This document shows positions 1 to 8,964 of a DNA stretch of 64,000 nt, piece after piece (position 1 is the stretch's first letter; the number at the start of each line of letters is the position of its first letter). The notes beneath the pieces are model-generated. The model saw only the letters and a list, made by a program, of their open reading frames with translations. It was not told the DNA's origin and made no database searches. The DNA is from Paenibacillus sp. cl123 (GTDB lineage: Bacteria > Bacillota > Bacilli > Paenibacillales > NBRC-103111), in NCBI RefSeq assembly GCF_900101595.1, contig NZ_FMYY01000004.1, positions 310,001 to 374,000 on the forward strand, in the 5' to 3' direction. Both the position numbers and the translations under genes were made by a program.

Positions 1-412
1 TAATAGAAAGTCTGGCTCCATCAAACAATGCATCTTGCAGCTTAATAGTCACGCCTTGATCGCTATCTATTAAAGGAACCTCAGTAGACAGGCCAGCGTT
101 CTGGCCAATATGAATGCCGCTATCCCCAGCAATTGTGAAGATATTCCCAGAGAACAGTTTTCCAATGAGTGGTATCCTTTGGAGTTGCTCCGCTGAAACC
201 GGGAGGTAGGATACAGCCCCTGCAAGCAGGACAATAACTAAAAAGCTAATTCCTGCTAACACCCATTTGTGAGGAACCATCTTTCTTAATTTAGCAGTTT
301 TGTGTGTATGCTCGATTATCTGAAATTTTGCTTCCAAATGGATTGGTGGTAATTTTGTTTCATTAAACATATCTTTTAGTTCAAGTTCATCAGTATGAAA
401 AGCTTCGTCCAT
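1..412 (-). CDS. Membrane anti-sigma-type protein, partial (C-terminus outside window)
   Basis: The ATG at 410-412 opens a frame that stays open to the left edge (about 137 codons visible). The protein has a charged N-terminal part of about 50 residues (MDEAFHTDELELKDMFNETK...), one membrane segment at about residues 54-73 (WVLAGISFLVIVLLAGAVSY) and then an extracytoplasmic region. This one-pass layout directly after an ECF sigma gene is that of the DUF4179-like anti-sigma factors of Bacillales. The start lies inside the end of the sigma gene (23-bp overlap), and GGAGGATGATAAAG supplies the ribosome-binding site, so the two are probably translationally coupled. Inferred role: sequesters the upstream sigma factor at the membrane until a signal is sensed outside. 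The family assignment rests on layout and context; the C-terminal part that would settle it is not in the window. Confidence 0.75.
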   Translation of the reverse strand, partial: MDEAFHTDELELKDMFNETKLPPIHLEAKFQIIEHTHKTAKLRKMVPHKWVLAGISFLVIVLLAGAVSYLPVSAEQLQRIPLIGKLFSGNIFTIAGDSGIHIGQNAGLSTEVPLIDSDQGVTIKLQDALFDGARLSI

Positions 413-959
413 CTTTATCATCCTCCTTAATGGTGATGGTACGTCTTAATCTGTCCTTTGCTCGCTCATATCTTTTTCTTACCGCTGCATAACTCATATT
501 CATTTGAATTGCTATGTCTTCGAAACGGTTCTCCTCAACAATACGCAGCCAAATGATGTGGCGGTCCTTTAGGTTCAGTTGCAACATTGCTCCATGCAAC
601 TCTTGATTAAATTGAAATTTCGGAATAATCGATTCAGCTTGCACCGCGGTAGTTGACCAACTGAGTATTCGTAATAGCCTTTTATATGTCTTAGCTCGAT
701 TAATTCTATTCAGACACTCATGGTAAGCAATTTTATACAGCCATGCACTAAACGATGTTCCTTCTTGATACTGATCTAGCCGTTCAAGTCCTTTCAAAAA
801 TATATCTTGTGTCACATCCTCAGCTTCCTGCAACTGCCCAAGCATATGAAAGCAGTACTTAAATATTTGTTGTTGAAAATTAAAGACGAGTTGTCCATAA
901 AGGCCACTCTCCCCTTTTTTTACAGACCGTACTATTTGGTCTAATTCTGACGGTTTCAC
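390..959 (-). CDS. ECF-type RNA polymerase sigma factor
   Basis: A 189-residue sigma-70 family protein of the extracytoplasmic-function type. Region 2 is at about residues 20-90, with the usual DVTQDIFLKGLERL core-binding stretch and FSAWLYKIAYHECLNRIN for promoter melting. Region 4 is at about 125-178 and carries a helix-turn-helix (LKDRHIIWLRIVEENRFEDIAIQMNMS). Translation starts at GTG (957-959) behind AGGAGGGAAGGAC. The 3' end overlaps the start of the membrane anti-sigma gene by 23 bp, the standard arrangement for a sigma/anti-sigma pair. Such factors usually activate their own promoter, but I could not identify a convincing -35/-10 pair upstream. The genes it controls are unknown. Confidence 0.93.
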   Translation of the reverse strand: MKPSELDQIVRSVKKGESGLYGQLVFNFQQQIFKYCFHMLGQLQEAEDVTQDIFLKGLERLDQYQEGTSFSAWLYKIAYHECLNRINRAKTYKRLLRILSWSTTAVQAESIIPKFQFNQELHGAMLQLNLKDRHIIWLRIVEENRFEDIAIQMNMSYAAVRKRYERAKDRLRRTITIKEDDKDGRSFSY

Positions 960-1397
960 GTCCTTCCCTCCTCAGCATTGACTCTTTAACTTATATAACA
1001 ACTAGGCAAGCAATTTTGGGACATTGGATTGCAAAAATAAAGGCAATCGGTGAAAAAAGGCATCTTCAAAAGTCGTTCCTAGGAGATTATGGAGATTGCG
1101 TTCGTATGCAGTAATGAAAAATAGAGCAGTTGCCACGCCGGCTTCTGCTCTAAAAAAACAACTGATTCTAGCGCATATTGGAGGTGCCTCGCGAATAAGC
1201 GAGCATTCGTGAGAAAACTAAATCGTACCGACGGAGCTTAGGAATTAGGAAATGTAAAGTTCCGTTTTTACTCTTGAAAATGGAACATCAAGCTATTTGA
1301 GATTCTTATTGTCTAAAATATACAGCTTAGCTATACTGTTTTCAACTATATAGTTCCGATACTAACTATTTTAGGAACTTCGCTCGGAGGGGATAAT
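960..1397. other. Intergenic stretch without a gene
   Basis: No convincing coding sequence. It holds a terminator-like hairpin (1123-1151), an imperfect inverted repeat CTCGCGAAT / ATTCGTGAG (1188-1196 / 1205-1213), and an AT-rich part at 1300-1380 leading into the Tn3 remnant. It could be the left edge of the decayed transposon, but I could not recognise a Tn3-type 38-bp terminal repeat. Confidence 0.6.
1117..1151 (-). terminator. Rho-independent terminator-like hairpin
   Basis: On the minus strand, AGAGCAG pairs with CTGCTCT and an inner GCC pairs with GGC, separated by a symmetric AA/AA internal loop. The stem is followed by ATTTTTC. No minus-strand gene remains immediately upstream, so it may be left from a deleted gene or may insulate the sigma operon. 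Confidence 0.55.
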
Positions 1398-3425
1398 GTG
1401 AAACCAAATGAGGCGCGTTTCCCCATTCATAAGTTTGAGGTTTCGAAACCGGTCATTGTCTATATCGCTAAGCAGATTTTCTGCGAATCCGAGCTATATA
1501 CGCAGTACGAATGGAGTGGGAGGGGGTTAAGGATTCGGTATACGGTCGGTTCCGCGAAATGAAAGTGGAGCCGCCGACACCCGACCGTATTAAGCGCCTT
1601 ATCCGTTCTGCTATACATACACATGAAGAACAGTTCTTTCAGACTACGTTCCAGAAACTGCCCCCATCAACGCCCACAAAATTGGATGCCTTGATTGAGA
1701 GCATAGCCATGCTCGACGATACCAGTGAAGATTTGCCTCGGGAGGATAGCAGCCAAGTTACGTTCCATGAACTGAAGGCCGATCCTGGTCGGCCAGGTTT
1801 AGAAAGCTTTATGAAAGAAGTTCATAAACTGCGTACCCTGCCGCCCCCCCATCCAATCCGCTATGCGCTTTTGTGTGCTTGTTTCTGGCTCCGAAATCAG
1901 GAGATTACAGATAACCTTGTGGACTTGCTGGTACAAATCATTCACCGGATCAGCGTTCGCGCTGAACGGAAGGTGGAGAAAGAAATCTTGAATGCCCTTC
2001 GACGGGTTAGCAACAAATACGGCATTCTGTTCAATATGGCGCAGAAAGCCATTGATAACCCGGAAGGCATTATTCGCGATGTAATCTTCCCCGTGGTAAG
2101 TGAGCAGACATTGAAGGATCTAATTAAAGAGTTCAAACATACCGGACCGGCTTATCGGCAGAAAATCCATGCCGTTCTCTTACGGTAACCGCTACCGTCG
2201 TATGGTGCCAGAAATTTTAAGCATCCTCCAGTTTCGCTCCAACAACGAAGTTCCTCGACCAGTGATCCGTGCCCTTGAGCTAATAAGAAAGTATTCCGAT
2301 TCCGGAATGCATTACTTCCCGGTTACCGAAGAAATCCCGATTGAAGGTGTTTTCGCATCGTAAATGGAGAGATCGTGGTGAAGAAAGATGAAAAAGGGCA
2401 GGATCGCGTCAATCGGATGAACTATGAGATTAGCGCCCTTCAAGCCCTCCGTGATAAGTTGCGGTGCAAAGAAATATGGGTGGTTGGCGCGAACCGATAT
2501 CGCAATCCGGATGAAGATCTGCCTGCCGACTTTGAAGAACGGCGCGTTGAAAACTACAAGGCACTGAAGCAACCGCTCGATGCAGAAACCTTTATCGCTA
2601 CGCTCAAACAAGCCATGAGCGAGGGGCTGGAAAAGCTCAACGCGGGGATGCCGAAGAACCTGAAGGTTCGTTTTACGGAAAAGGCCGGCGGCTGGATTGT
2701 CGTTTCTCCATTAGAACCACAAGCGGAGCCGATGAATCTCTCGAGGTTGAAAGGCGAAATGATTCGGCGCTGGCCGATGACAAGCTTGTTGGATATTTTG
2801 AAAGAGGCGGATCTTCGAGTCGGTTTCACGGAGCAATTTAAGTCGGTGGCCAATCGGGAAATGCTTGATCGGGATACGCTTCAAAAGAGGCTGATTCTTT
2901 CCCTGTACGGAGCTTGAAGCGTGTGAGCGCCGGTGATCATGGCGAATCGTATAAAGACTTGCTCTATGTGCGGCGTAAGTTCATTCATAAGGACAATTTA
3001 CGAAACGCGATCGCTGATGTGGTCAACCACATTTTTAAGGTGCGGATGCAGGAGGTCTGGGGCGAGGGAACCACGTCATGTGCGTCAGACTCTAAAAATT
3101 CGGAGCCTGGAATCAAAACCTCATGACGGAATGGCACATCCGGTACCGAGGCCGTGGCGTGATGATTTACTGGCATGTTGAGAAAAATTCAACGTGCATC
3201 TACTCGCAGCTCAAATCATGTTCGTCATCGGAAGTTGCCGCCATGATGGAAGGATTGCTGAGACACTGCACGGATATGGAAGTCGAAAAGAACTATGGAG
3301 ATTCCCACGGTCAAAGCGAAATTGCGTTTGCATTCTGCTATTTACTGGACTACCGACTTATGCCACGGCTCAAGGCAATCCACTCGCAAAGATTGTACCG
3401 GCCCGAACCCGGCATGACCGATGCG
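1398..3425 (+). pseudogene. Degenerate Tn3-family transposase
   Basis: Fragments of one large Tn3-type transposase (intact length about 1,000 residues) lie in order but in different frames. 1398-1535 holds a DUF4158-like N-terminus (ELYTQYEWSGR, GTG start after GGAGGGG). 1511-2188 holds GRFREMKVEPPTPDRIKRLI onward. 2169-2363 holds YRRMVPEIL...RSNNEVPRPVI. 2375-2917 holds DKLRCKEIWVVGANRYRNPD to LILSLYG. 2914-3126 holds AGDHGESYKDLLYVRRKFIH to CASDSK, and 3123-3425 holds [20 protein letters not shown] to [10 protein letters not shown]. Lesions are a deletion after WSGR, frameshifts near 2178 and 2365, a small deletion at 2915, and a missing base in the A-run near 3098. Two catalytic aspartates can still be seen (CASDSK, DSHGQS), but the third of the protein with the catalytic Glu is gone. 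It cannot be active. No resolvase or terminal repeats were seen. Confidence 0.9.
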
Positions 3426-3733
3426 CAAAACGAATACAATGAGGTAATCAAAAAAATTTCCAATTCAACCCATGTGTTTGCGCTTGGTGACAGCGACGCT
3501 GGTACTACCCCGAGCAGCCGGGACCGCGCTTCTACGATGCGCAACGCCTCAAAGCCGGCGACCGTTATGCGGGCATGCAGGTGAGGAGATCCCGGCCGGT
3601 TCCCATGGCGTGAATTCGTTTACGGTTGTGTTTACAGGCAGCGTGCGGCACACAGGATGCTGCGCTGACTTGCCGGCTGGTATGGGCAGACGGTCAATGG
3701 AAAATAGCGGAAGCGGGTTATAAGCTGATCTGA
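3426..3733 (+). pseudogene. 3' remnant of an unidentified gene joined to the Tn3 relic
   Basis: After the transposase similarity stops at about 3425, the DNA still reads like protein, but in shifting frames. These are [21 protein letters not shown], then [20 protein letters not shown] (DRYAGMQV follows), then VNSFTVVFTGSV, and finally CRLVWADGQWKIAEAGYKLI ending at TGA 3731-3733. The last stretch resembles the C-terminus of small secreted or NTF2-like proteins, but I do not recognise the family. It looks like the tail of a gene disrupted when the transposon inserted or was partly deleted, and it has since accumulated indels. Confidence 0.5.
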
Positions 3734-3814
3734 AGCATAACGGGATTTTTTTGCGGCTTGCCGCTTGACACCGCGTAAGTATTTCGCTAATATCATGTAC
3801 CATATATAGGTTAA

Positions 3815-4051
3815 ATGCGATCACCAAGGACATAGTATCTATCAGCTCGACGTTAAGAGAGGAGTCCCCCGGCTGCAAGGTCTCCCGTCAGGAATAGATG
3901 CTCCCGCCTTGCGAGCAGCAGCGGCGAAATTCGAGTAGCCGATGCCGGGACCGACCGTTAATCGGCTGGAGAACCGTTTATTTGCTGGCGGTAGAAAAAG
4001 GGTGGTACCACGACACATTCGTCCCTGACGAATGTGTCTTTATTTTTTTTT
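3815..4051 (+). promoter_or_regulatory. T-box riboswitch (tRNA-Pro sensing) upstream of proS
   Basis: A canonical T-box leader. In Stem I, CAAGG (3825-3829) pairs with CCTTG (3907-3911) and ATCTAT (3837-3842) with ATAGAT (3894-3899). The specifier loop between them reads GCTCCCG, giving a CCC proline codon at 3903-3905 followed by the usual purine. The 5' side of the loop has the AGTA motif, and GGCTGCAAGG forms the apical part. The antiterminator T-box sequence AAAGGGTGGTACCACG is at 3997-4012 and competes with the terminator at 4012-4051. Known mechanism: uncharged tRNA-Pro binds the specifier and the T-box bulge and allows readthrough into proS. The 5' boundary is approximate. Confidence 0.95.
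4012..4051 (+). terminator. T-box-controlled terminator of proS
   Basis: Perfect stem GACACATTCGTC (4012-4023) / GACGAATGTGTC (4027-4038) with loop CCT, followed by a T-rich tract (4039-4051). Its 5' arm overlaps the end of the T-box antiterminator sequence, so the two structures exclude each other. Confidence 0.93.
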
Positions 4052-4066
4052 AGGGGAGGAACAGTC

Positions 4067-5779
4067 ATGAGACAATCCATGTTATTTGTGAATACGTTGC
4101 GGGAAGCGCCGTCGGATGCGGAGGTCCACAGTCATAAGCTGCTTGTGAGAGCGGGTTATATCAGACAGCTCGCGGCGGGAGTATACACCTATATGCCGCT
4201 GGGCTTGCGGGTGCTGAGGAAGATTGAACGGCTTATTCGCCAGGAGCTTGAGCGGGCCGGTGCCCAGGAGCTGCTTATGCCGGCTTTGCAGCCGACCGGG
4301 CTTTGGAAGGAATCGGGAAGATACGATGACTATGGGCCGGAGCTGTTTCGTCTACAGGACCGGCATCATCGTGAATTTGCGCTAGGCCCTACCCACGAGG
4401 AAATCATCACAGCCTTGGTTAAAACGGAAATCGGCTCCTACCGCAAATTGCCGGTTATTTTGTACCAGATCCAGACGAAATTCCGCGATGAACGCCGTCC
4501 CCGTTACGGTTTGCTGCGGGGAAGAGAATTTATGATGAAGGACGCCTATTCGTTTGACACCGGATGGGAGGGGCTGAACGAGTCGTACAGAAAGATGTAC
4601 GAGGCGTATACCCGGATTTTCGAGCGCTGCGGGCTTACATTCGCCATCGTCGAAGCGGACGCGGGAGCTATCGGCGGGGAAGGGGAGACGCATGAGTTCA
4701 TGGCGCTCTCCGACGTGGGGGAGGATACGATTGTAGCCTGCACATCTTGCAGCTACGCCGCGAACATGGAGACGGCCACGTCCAGGCTGACGCCCCGTGA
4801 GGCAGGGAGCGGGCCCGCAGCGAAGCCTGCCTGCGAACGGGTGCATACGCCAGAGATACGCACGGTGGAAGAGCTGACCCGGTATCTTCAGCTCGGCGCC
4901 GAGGAGGTCATCAAAACCTTGGTTTACCTGGCGGACGGCCAGCCTTACGCGGTGGTTGTGCGCGGCGATCATGAAGTGAGCGAGCTGAAGCTCAAACGCT
5001 GTTTGCAAGCGACAACCGTGCAATTGGCCGACGCCTCAACCGTTCGGGAAGCGACAGGGGCTCCACACGGGTACATCGGCCCAGTCGGTCTGAATATTCC
5101 GATTATCGCGGACACGGCGGTACTGCAAATGACATTCGGCGTGGCCGGGGCCAATGAAGCGGACTATCACTTGACGGACGTAATGCCGGAACGCGACTTC
5201 TCCGCGGCACGGCAGGCAGACCTTCGCCAAGTGAATGAAGGCGACCGGTGCCCGCACTGCGAGGAAGGAACGCTGCAGTTTTCCAGAGGGATTGAGATCG
5301 GGCATGTATTCAAGCTGGGCACCAGGTACAGTAACGCGCTGCAAGCGAGATACCTCGATGCGGCGGGGAAAGAGCAGGATATGATCATGGGCTGCTACGG
5401 GATCGGCGTCTCGCGTCTGTTATCCGCGATTGCGGAACAGCAGCATGATGAACGCGGGCTCGTGTGGTCCCCGGATTTAGCGCCTTACCACGCGCATCTT
5501 ATTCCGGTATCCGGCAAGGATGCGGCGCAGCTTGAGCTGGCCGGCAAGCTGTACGAGACTTTACGGCAGCATGGCATAGACGTGTTGTACGATGACAGAG
5601 AAGAACGGGCCGGCGTCAAATTTGCGGATGCCGACCTTATCGGCCTCCCTGTGCGGATTGTTGTCGGCAGAGAGGCGGCCCAGGGCAAGGTGGAGGTGGT
5701 GGAGCGCAGCACGGGGAACAAAGAAATCTTGTCGTTGGACGAGGCTGTAGCGAAGCTAGCAAGGGATAGGCATGGTTGA
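4067..5779 (+). CDS. proS: Prolyl-tRNA synthetase
   Basis: Charges tRNA-Pro with proline in the cytoplasm. This is the 570-residue bacterial-type ProRS, normal length. The N-terminal class II catalytic core (motif 1 around SHKLLVRAGYIRQLAAGVYTY; motif 2 FRDERRPRYGLLRGREF) is split by the INS editing domain (about residues 225-405), followed by motif 3 (GCYGIGVSRLLSAIAEQ) and the C-terminal anticodon-binding domain (about 470-560). The frame is open from 4034, but that part lies inside the leader terminator. The ATG at 4067 behind TAGGGGAGGAACAGTC is the proper start. It stands alone behind its own proline T-box rather than beside rseP as in many Firmicutes, so it may be an additional copy; this cannot be decided from the window. 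Confidence 0.97.
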   Translation: MRQSMLFVNTLREAPSDAEVHSHKLLVRAGYIRQLAAGVYTYMPLGLRVLRKIERLIRQELERAGAQELLMPALQPTGLWKESGRYDDYGPELFRLQDRHHREFALGPTHEEIITALVKTEIGSYRKLPVILYQIQTKFRDERRPRYGLLRGREFMMKDAYSFDTGWEGLNESYRKMYEAYTRIFERCGLTFAIVEADAGAIGGEGETHEFMALSDVGEDTIVACTSCSYAANMETATSRLTPREAGSGPAAKPACERVHTPEIRTVEELTRYLQLGAEEVIKTLVYLADGQPYAVVVRGDHEVSELKLKRCLQATTVQLADASTVREATGAPHGYIGPVGLNIPIIADTAVLQMTFGVAGANEADYHLTDVMPERDFSAARQADLRQVNEGDRCPHCEEGTLQFSRGIEIGHVFKLGTRYSNALQARYLDAAGKEQDMIMGCYGIGVSRLLSAIAEQQHDERGLVWSPDLAPYHAHLIPVSGKDAAQLELAGKLYETLRQHGIDVLYDDREERAGVKFADADLIGLPVRIVVGREAAQGKVEVVERSTGNKEILSLDEAVAKLARDRHG

Positions 5780-5866
5780 ATGAAGCGCGCCTCCTCCTTC
5801 TGCTCCTAATCCGGCATAATGATGACTTGACGGCGGTATGCTGCCAGATACGAGCGATCGGCAAAC

Positions 5867-5915
5867 AGCCCCCGGGCCGCGCGCCTTCCAAGAGAAGGAC
5901 GCGGTCCAGGGGGCT
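5867..5915 (-). terminator. Long GC-rich hairpin after the ABC-2 transporter operon
   Basis: AGCCCCC (5867-5873) pairs with GGGGGCT (5909-5915), with extended internal pairing (GGCCGCG region with CGCGGTCC, CCTTC with GAAGG). It lies between the convergent ends of proS and the permease gene. The run of T after the stem is weak on either strand, so termination is a guess from position. Confidence 0.45.
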
Positions 5916-5960
5916 GACCGGTGCATGAGTATAGCTGTGGCGATGGCGGGGATCCAAGCG

Positions 5961-6806
5961 CTACAGATCCTTCCGGCTGAACGCGCGGCACCCGAGCCAA
6001 AGCAGAACCGCCGCATACGCCACCGTATATAAGAGATAAGCGTTCGACGGGATGCTTGGCATGGAGAAAGGTCCCATATCCGATGTGGCCAATCCGGCCC
6101 AGTCCGCTCCACCGAGCACTTCATAGAGGCTTCTCCGGTAAACGGAGTCCGTTGGCAGAAGCAGCCCGATTAAGAGGGCGAATTTTTGCAGGGCGGGATG
6201 AGTGCCTTCATAGATCGATACGCCTTCGAGCAGGCCGGTGAACAGGGCAAAGCCGTACAGCAGGGCGGCGCAAATCCCGTTGCCCAGCATCGGCAGGTAG
6301 ACGGAGCCGAGCATCGTCAGCGACAGGAGAAGGAGCGGCATCCAGATAAATAAGACGAAGCCGCGCAGCAGATCCCCAAGTGTCAAGGGCAGTCCGGCAA
6401 AGCTGTGGATGGTCCAGACCAAAGACACAAATAAAATCGTGCTGTACACGGTGATCCATACGGCGTGGCCCAGCCACTTGGCCACATACAGCTTCCAGCG
6501 GGAAATGGGGCGGGCGGCCACGGCGAGCAGAAGACCGTTCTCCTGCTCGCCGGTGACGATGCCCATGGCTGAGAACAGGACGAAGAAAGCGGCCAGAAAC
6601 TGCGCGAAAAACAATCCGAGCACCAACAGCACCATGCCGTTCAGCAAGCGCTGAGCGGGCGAATCCTCGTAGCCCTCGGTGATCCCTGCCAGCTCATGGA
6701 CGCCGACCGCGAACAGGAGCAGAAAAACAAACGTTAAAATAATCGTGACCAGAAATACGCGCTTGCGGGTCAACTCCTTGAAGGTGGCCGAGATGTACAT
6801 GGTCAT
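5961..6806 (-). CDS. ABC-2 type transporter permease
   Basis: A 281-residue integral membrane protein. After a short cytoplasmic start (MTMYISATFKELTRKR) it has about six hydrophobic segments. The first is VFLVTIILTFVFLLLFAVGV; others lie around residues 55-80, 105-130, 145-170, 175-195 and 255-272. A soluble stretch between the first two (GITEGYEDSPAQRLLNGM) is consistent with an ABC-2 exporter permease. The GEQENGLLLAVAARPISRWKLYVAKW sequence is typical of ABC-2 permeases of the NosY/CcmB-like kind. The start overlaps the end of the ATPase gene by 4 bp, so the two are coupled. The substrate is unknown. Confidence 0.85.
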   Translation of the reverse strand: MTMYISATFKELTRKRVFLVTIILTFVFLLLFAVGVHELAGITEGYEDSPAQRLLNGMVLLVLGLFFAQFLAAFFVLFSAMGIVTGEQENGLLLAVAARPISRWKLYVAKWLGHAVWITVYSTILFVSLVWTIHSFAGLPLTLGDLLRGFVLFIWMPLLLLSLTMLGSVYLPMLGNGICAALLYGFALFTGLLEGVSIYEGTHPALQKFALLIGLLLPTDSVYRRSLYEVLGGADWAGLATSDMGPFSMPSIPSNAYLLYTVAYAAVLLWLGCRAFSRKDL

Positions 6807-7795
6807 GGCGCGACACCTCCGTGACGGGACCCGGCCATGCGGAGGAACCAGGTCTCCAGGCTATGCGTCTGCGGAGCGGATTCGTAGAGCGTAAGTCCGC
6901 TCCGAATAAATAGGGAGCACAGATAGCCAGCCTGCTCCCGGTCCGCTACGCGGGCTGTCAGCAGAGCGTTGCCTTGCTCATCGGCTTCCACTAGCTGCAG
7001 CGCAGAGGAGAGGGCGGAGGCAACGGCGTCATTTAACTCCGCCCATGTCTCCGGCAGCCAGCCGCCGACCCGGAAGCGCCAGTTGGCTTCGCCGCCGGCT
7101 CCTCCGCCGGCGCCGCTGAGCAGCAGTTCATGCAGCGGGCCGGACGCCAGCAGCTCGCCTCCGTACAGGAAGGCGGCTTCATCGCAGAGCTCCTCCACAT
7201 CCTCCAGCAGATGGGTATTCAGGAAAATCGTCACGCCTTTACCCCGGAGCCGCTTCAGCAGGCTGCGGATCTCATAGCGGCCGACCGGGTCCAGCGCGGA
7301 GGAGGGCTCATCGAGGATGATGAGCTCCGGCTCCAGGAGCAGGGCGGCCGCGAGGCCGAGGCGCTGCTGCATCCCCTTGGAGAAGCCGCCGACCCGCCGG
7401 TCCGCGGCTTCCGCGAGGCCGACCAGCTCCAGGCAGTCCCGTACCCGGCTGCGGAAGGCCGGAGCCCTCGTCTCCTGGGGACGCAGTCCCCCCAGCCGGC
7501 CATGGAAGCGCAGCACCTCGTTGGGAGTCAGCCAATCCTGAAAGCGGAACAGCTCAGGCAAATAGCCGAGCCTGCGCCGCGCTGCGGGCTGGCCCAGCGG
7601 CAACCCCAGCACGGCGGCCCGCCCGGAGTCCGGGCGATGGAGGCCGGCCAGCATTTTGACAAAGGTGCTTTTGCCCGCGCCATTGGGGCCAAGCAGGCCG
7701 AATATGCAGCCCTCGGGCACCTGCAGGCTGATGCCGCGACAGCCGCCGCGGCCACTGTAAGTTTTAGTCAATTCATCGGTGTCAATCATCATCAT
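6803..7795 (-). CDS. ABC transporter ATP-binding protein
   Basis: Energises the adjacent ABC-2 permease. The 330-residue protein has a full nucleotide-binding domain: Walker A GPNGAGKST, Q-loop region around LPELFRFQDW, signature GFSKGMQQRL, Walker B LIILDEPSSALDP and switch His in NTHLLEDVEEL. It also has a C-terminal extension of about 100 residues, as in CcmA/NatA-type exporters. It starts with three consecutive Met codons, and ATG 7793-7795 overlaps the end of the upstream anti-sigma-like gene by 4 bp. The whole set sigma - anti-sigma-like - ATPase - permease therefore reads as one tightly coupled operon. Confidence 0.95.
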   Translation of the reverse strand: MMMIDTDELTKTYSGRGGCRGISLQVPEGCIFGLLGPNGAGKSTFVKMLAGLHRPDSGRAAVLGLPLGQPAARRRLGYLPELFRFQDWLTPNEVLRFHGRLGGLRPQETRAPAFRSRVRDCLELVGLAEAADRRVGGFSKGMQQRLGLAAALLLEPELIILDEPSSALDPVGRYEIRSLLKRLRGKGVTIFLNTHLLEDVEELCDEAAFLYGGELLASGPLHELLLSGAGGGAGGEANWRFRVGGWLPETWAELNDAVASALSSALQLVEADEQGNALLTARVADREQAGYLCSLFIRSGLTLYESAPQTHSLETWFLRMAGSRHGGVAP

Positions 7796-8964
7796 GGCCG
7801 AATAAGCTCCTCCGCAGCCTGTCGGAAGGCGGCTTCCGTCGGGAAATCCTTGACCTCGCCTTTCAGCAGACCCATTCTGTCTCCATCCAGCCAGAACAGA
7901 AAGCGATTCTTGCCGCTTATGGTCATAATCGCGTCACGTCCGCCCAGCTTCAGATTGCTGACCATGCCATCGCGAGCCGGCACCGGCAAGGTGCTCCGCC
8001 AGTCGCCGATGGCGGCCAGCTTGGTCCGCAGGCTGTCCGGCAGCACAGGCAGTCCCAGCACCGCCTCCCGGACGAGGGCCGCATCGATGCCTTCCTCCAC
8101 GGTCAGCTCCGGCTTGCCGTACTGAAGCAGGCGCACCGGCTTGCCCGACAAGCTCCCCTCTGCGGTGACGCCGTCCGGGACATGCAGCCGGATGGCCTGG
8201 CCGTCCGCTTCGGCAGGCAGGGTGGTGGCGCTTCCGAGACGCGTGAGCAGCCGGTTGACGGCAGACACGTTGAGATGGAAGGTCAGCGTAGTTTCCGGCT
8301 GGTAAACAGGAGAGCCGGAGCCCTCCAGACGGAGCAGGGGGGAGCCCGTCTGCTTCTCCGCTTCGTCCCAAGTCATCGCGCGGGATTCGCCGCCGCCGGA
8401 TTGGGTGATGGCACCGTATTGGGCCAGATCGAAGCTTCGTTCCCCTTCGGGCGAGCCGAGTTCCAGCAGCTGGGAGATACTCGTCATGTCATCCGCCGAC
8501 ATCCCGACGCCGACCAGATGCTGGATGCGGAACGTTTGCATCATGGCGGCCAGCGCCCGGTCTCCTAACGGAGTGGTGAACAAGCTGATCGTCACGACGG
8601 CTGCCGCAAGCCCGGACGTCAGTCTCCGAAGCTTGCGCCGGACCGGTCTTTCGGTTCGCCATGCTCCGTTTGCCCGGTCCGTCCTTGCCGATCCTTGAGA
8701 TGTCATCGCTCCGATCACGGAGGCTTCCTGCGGTACCGCGAATTTATTTTTTTGCATCATCTCCATGTCACCGTCCTTTTCTTGATCATCCAGACTTTTC
8801 GGCAAACGCTCATGAGCCTTTGCCGTATTTGCATTCCAATTTGTGTCAACACGTCTCCAAGCCGCCGGAACCGGCTCCTTGGCCGTCAGCTTCTCGAATC
8901 GCTCCCAAGCCCGGTCCGTATCAAAAACCGGCTCCTCGCCGATCCGCATCGTTTTTTTCTCCAT
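7792..8964 (-). CDS. Anti-sigma-like single-pass membrane protein
   Basis: The 390-residue product has a charged cytoplasmic N-terminus (MEKKTMRIGEEPVFDTDRAW...) and one membrane segment at about residues 133-152 (LTSGLAAAVVTISLFTTPLG). A long outside domain follows (DLAQYGAITQSGGG..., LTFHLNVSAVNRLLTRLGSA, MTISGKNRFLFWLDGDRMGLL). The open frame extends further upstream, but ATG 8962-8964 follows an excellent GGAGGAGGAACGGAGCG site, whereas the longer N-terminus is arginine-rich out-of-character sequence. It overlaps the sigma gene by 44 bp. By position it is the likely sigma regulator; I do not recognise a named domain in the outer part, which could equally sense a ligand handled by the ABC exporter. 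Confidence 0.8.
   Translation of the reverse strand: MEKKTMRIGEEPVFDTDRAWERFEKLTAKEPVPAAWRRVDTNWNANTAKAHERLPKSLDDQEKDGDMEMMQKNKFAVPQEASVIGAMTSQGSARTDRANGAWRTERPVRRKLRRLTSGLAAAVVTISLFTTPLGDRALAAMMQTFRIQHLVGVGMSADDMTSISQLLELGSPEGERSFDLAQYGAITQSGGGESRAMTWDEAEKQTGSPLLRLEGSGSPVYQPETTLTFHLNVSAVNRLLTRLGSATTLPAEADGQAIRLHVPDGVTAEGSLSGKPVRLLQYGKPELTVEEGIDAALVREAVLGLPVLPDSLRTKLAAIGDWRSTLPVPARDGMVSNLKLGGRDAIMTISGKNRFLFWLDGDRMGLLKGEVKDFPTEAAFRQAAEELIRP

Noticed and set aside
1188-1213. Imperfect inverted repeat as a Tn3 terminal repeat
   Set aside because: Too short and not matching the 38-bp GGGG...TAAG-type ends; no partner copy at the other side of the relic.
4034-4066. Eleven extra N-terminal residues for proS
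   Set aside because: They would be translated from the T-box terminator stem; a good ribosome-binding site lies just before ATG 4067.
7130-8125. 331-codon open frame on the plus strand
   Set aside because: It is antisense to the ABC ATPase and anti-sigma-like genes, which have clear motifs; composition is Gln/Arg/Ala-rich with no recognisable domain. A GC-driven shadow frame.
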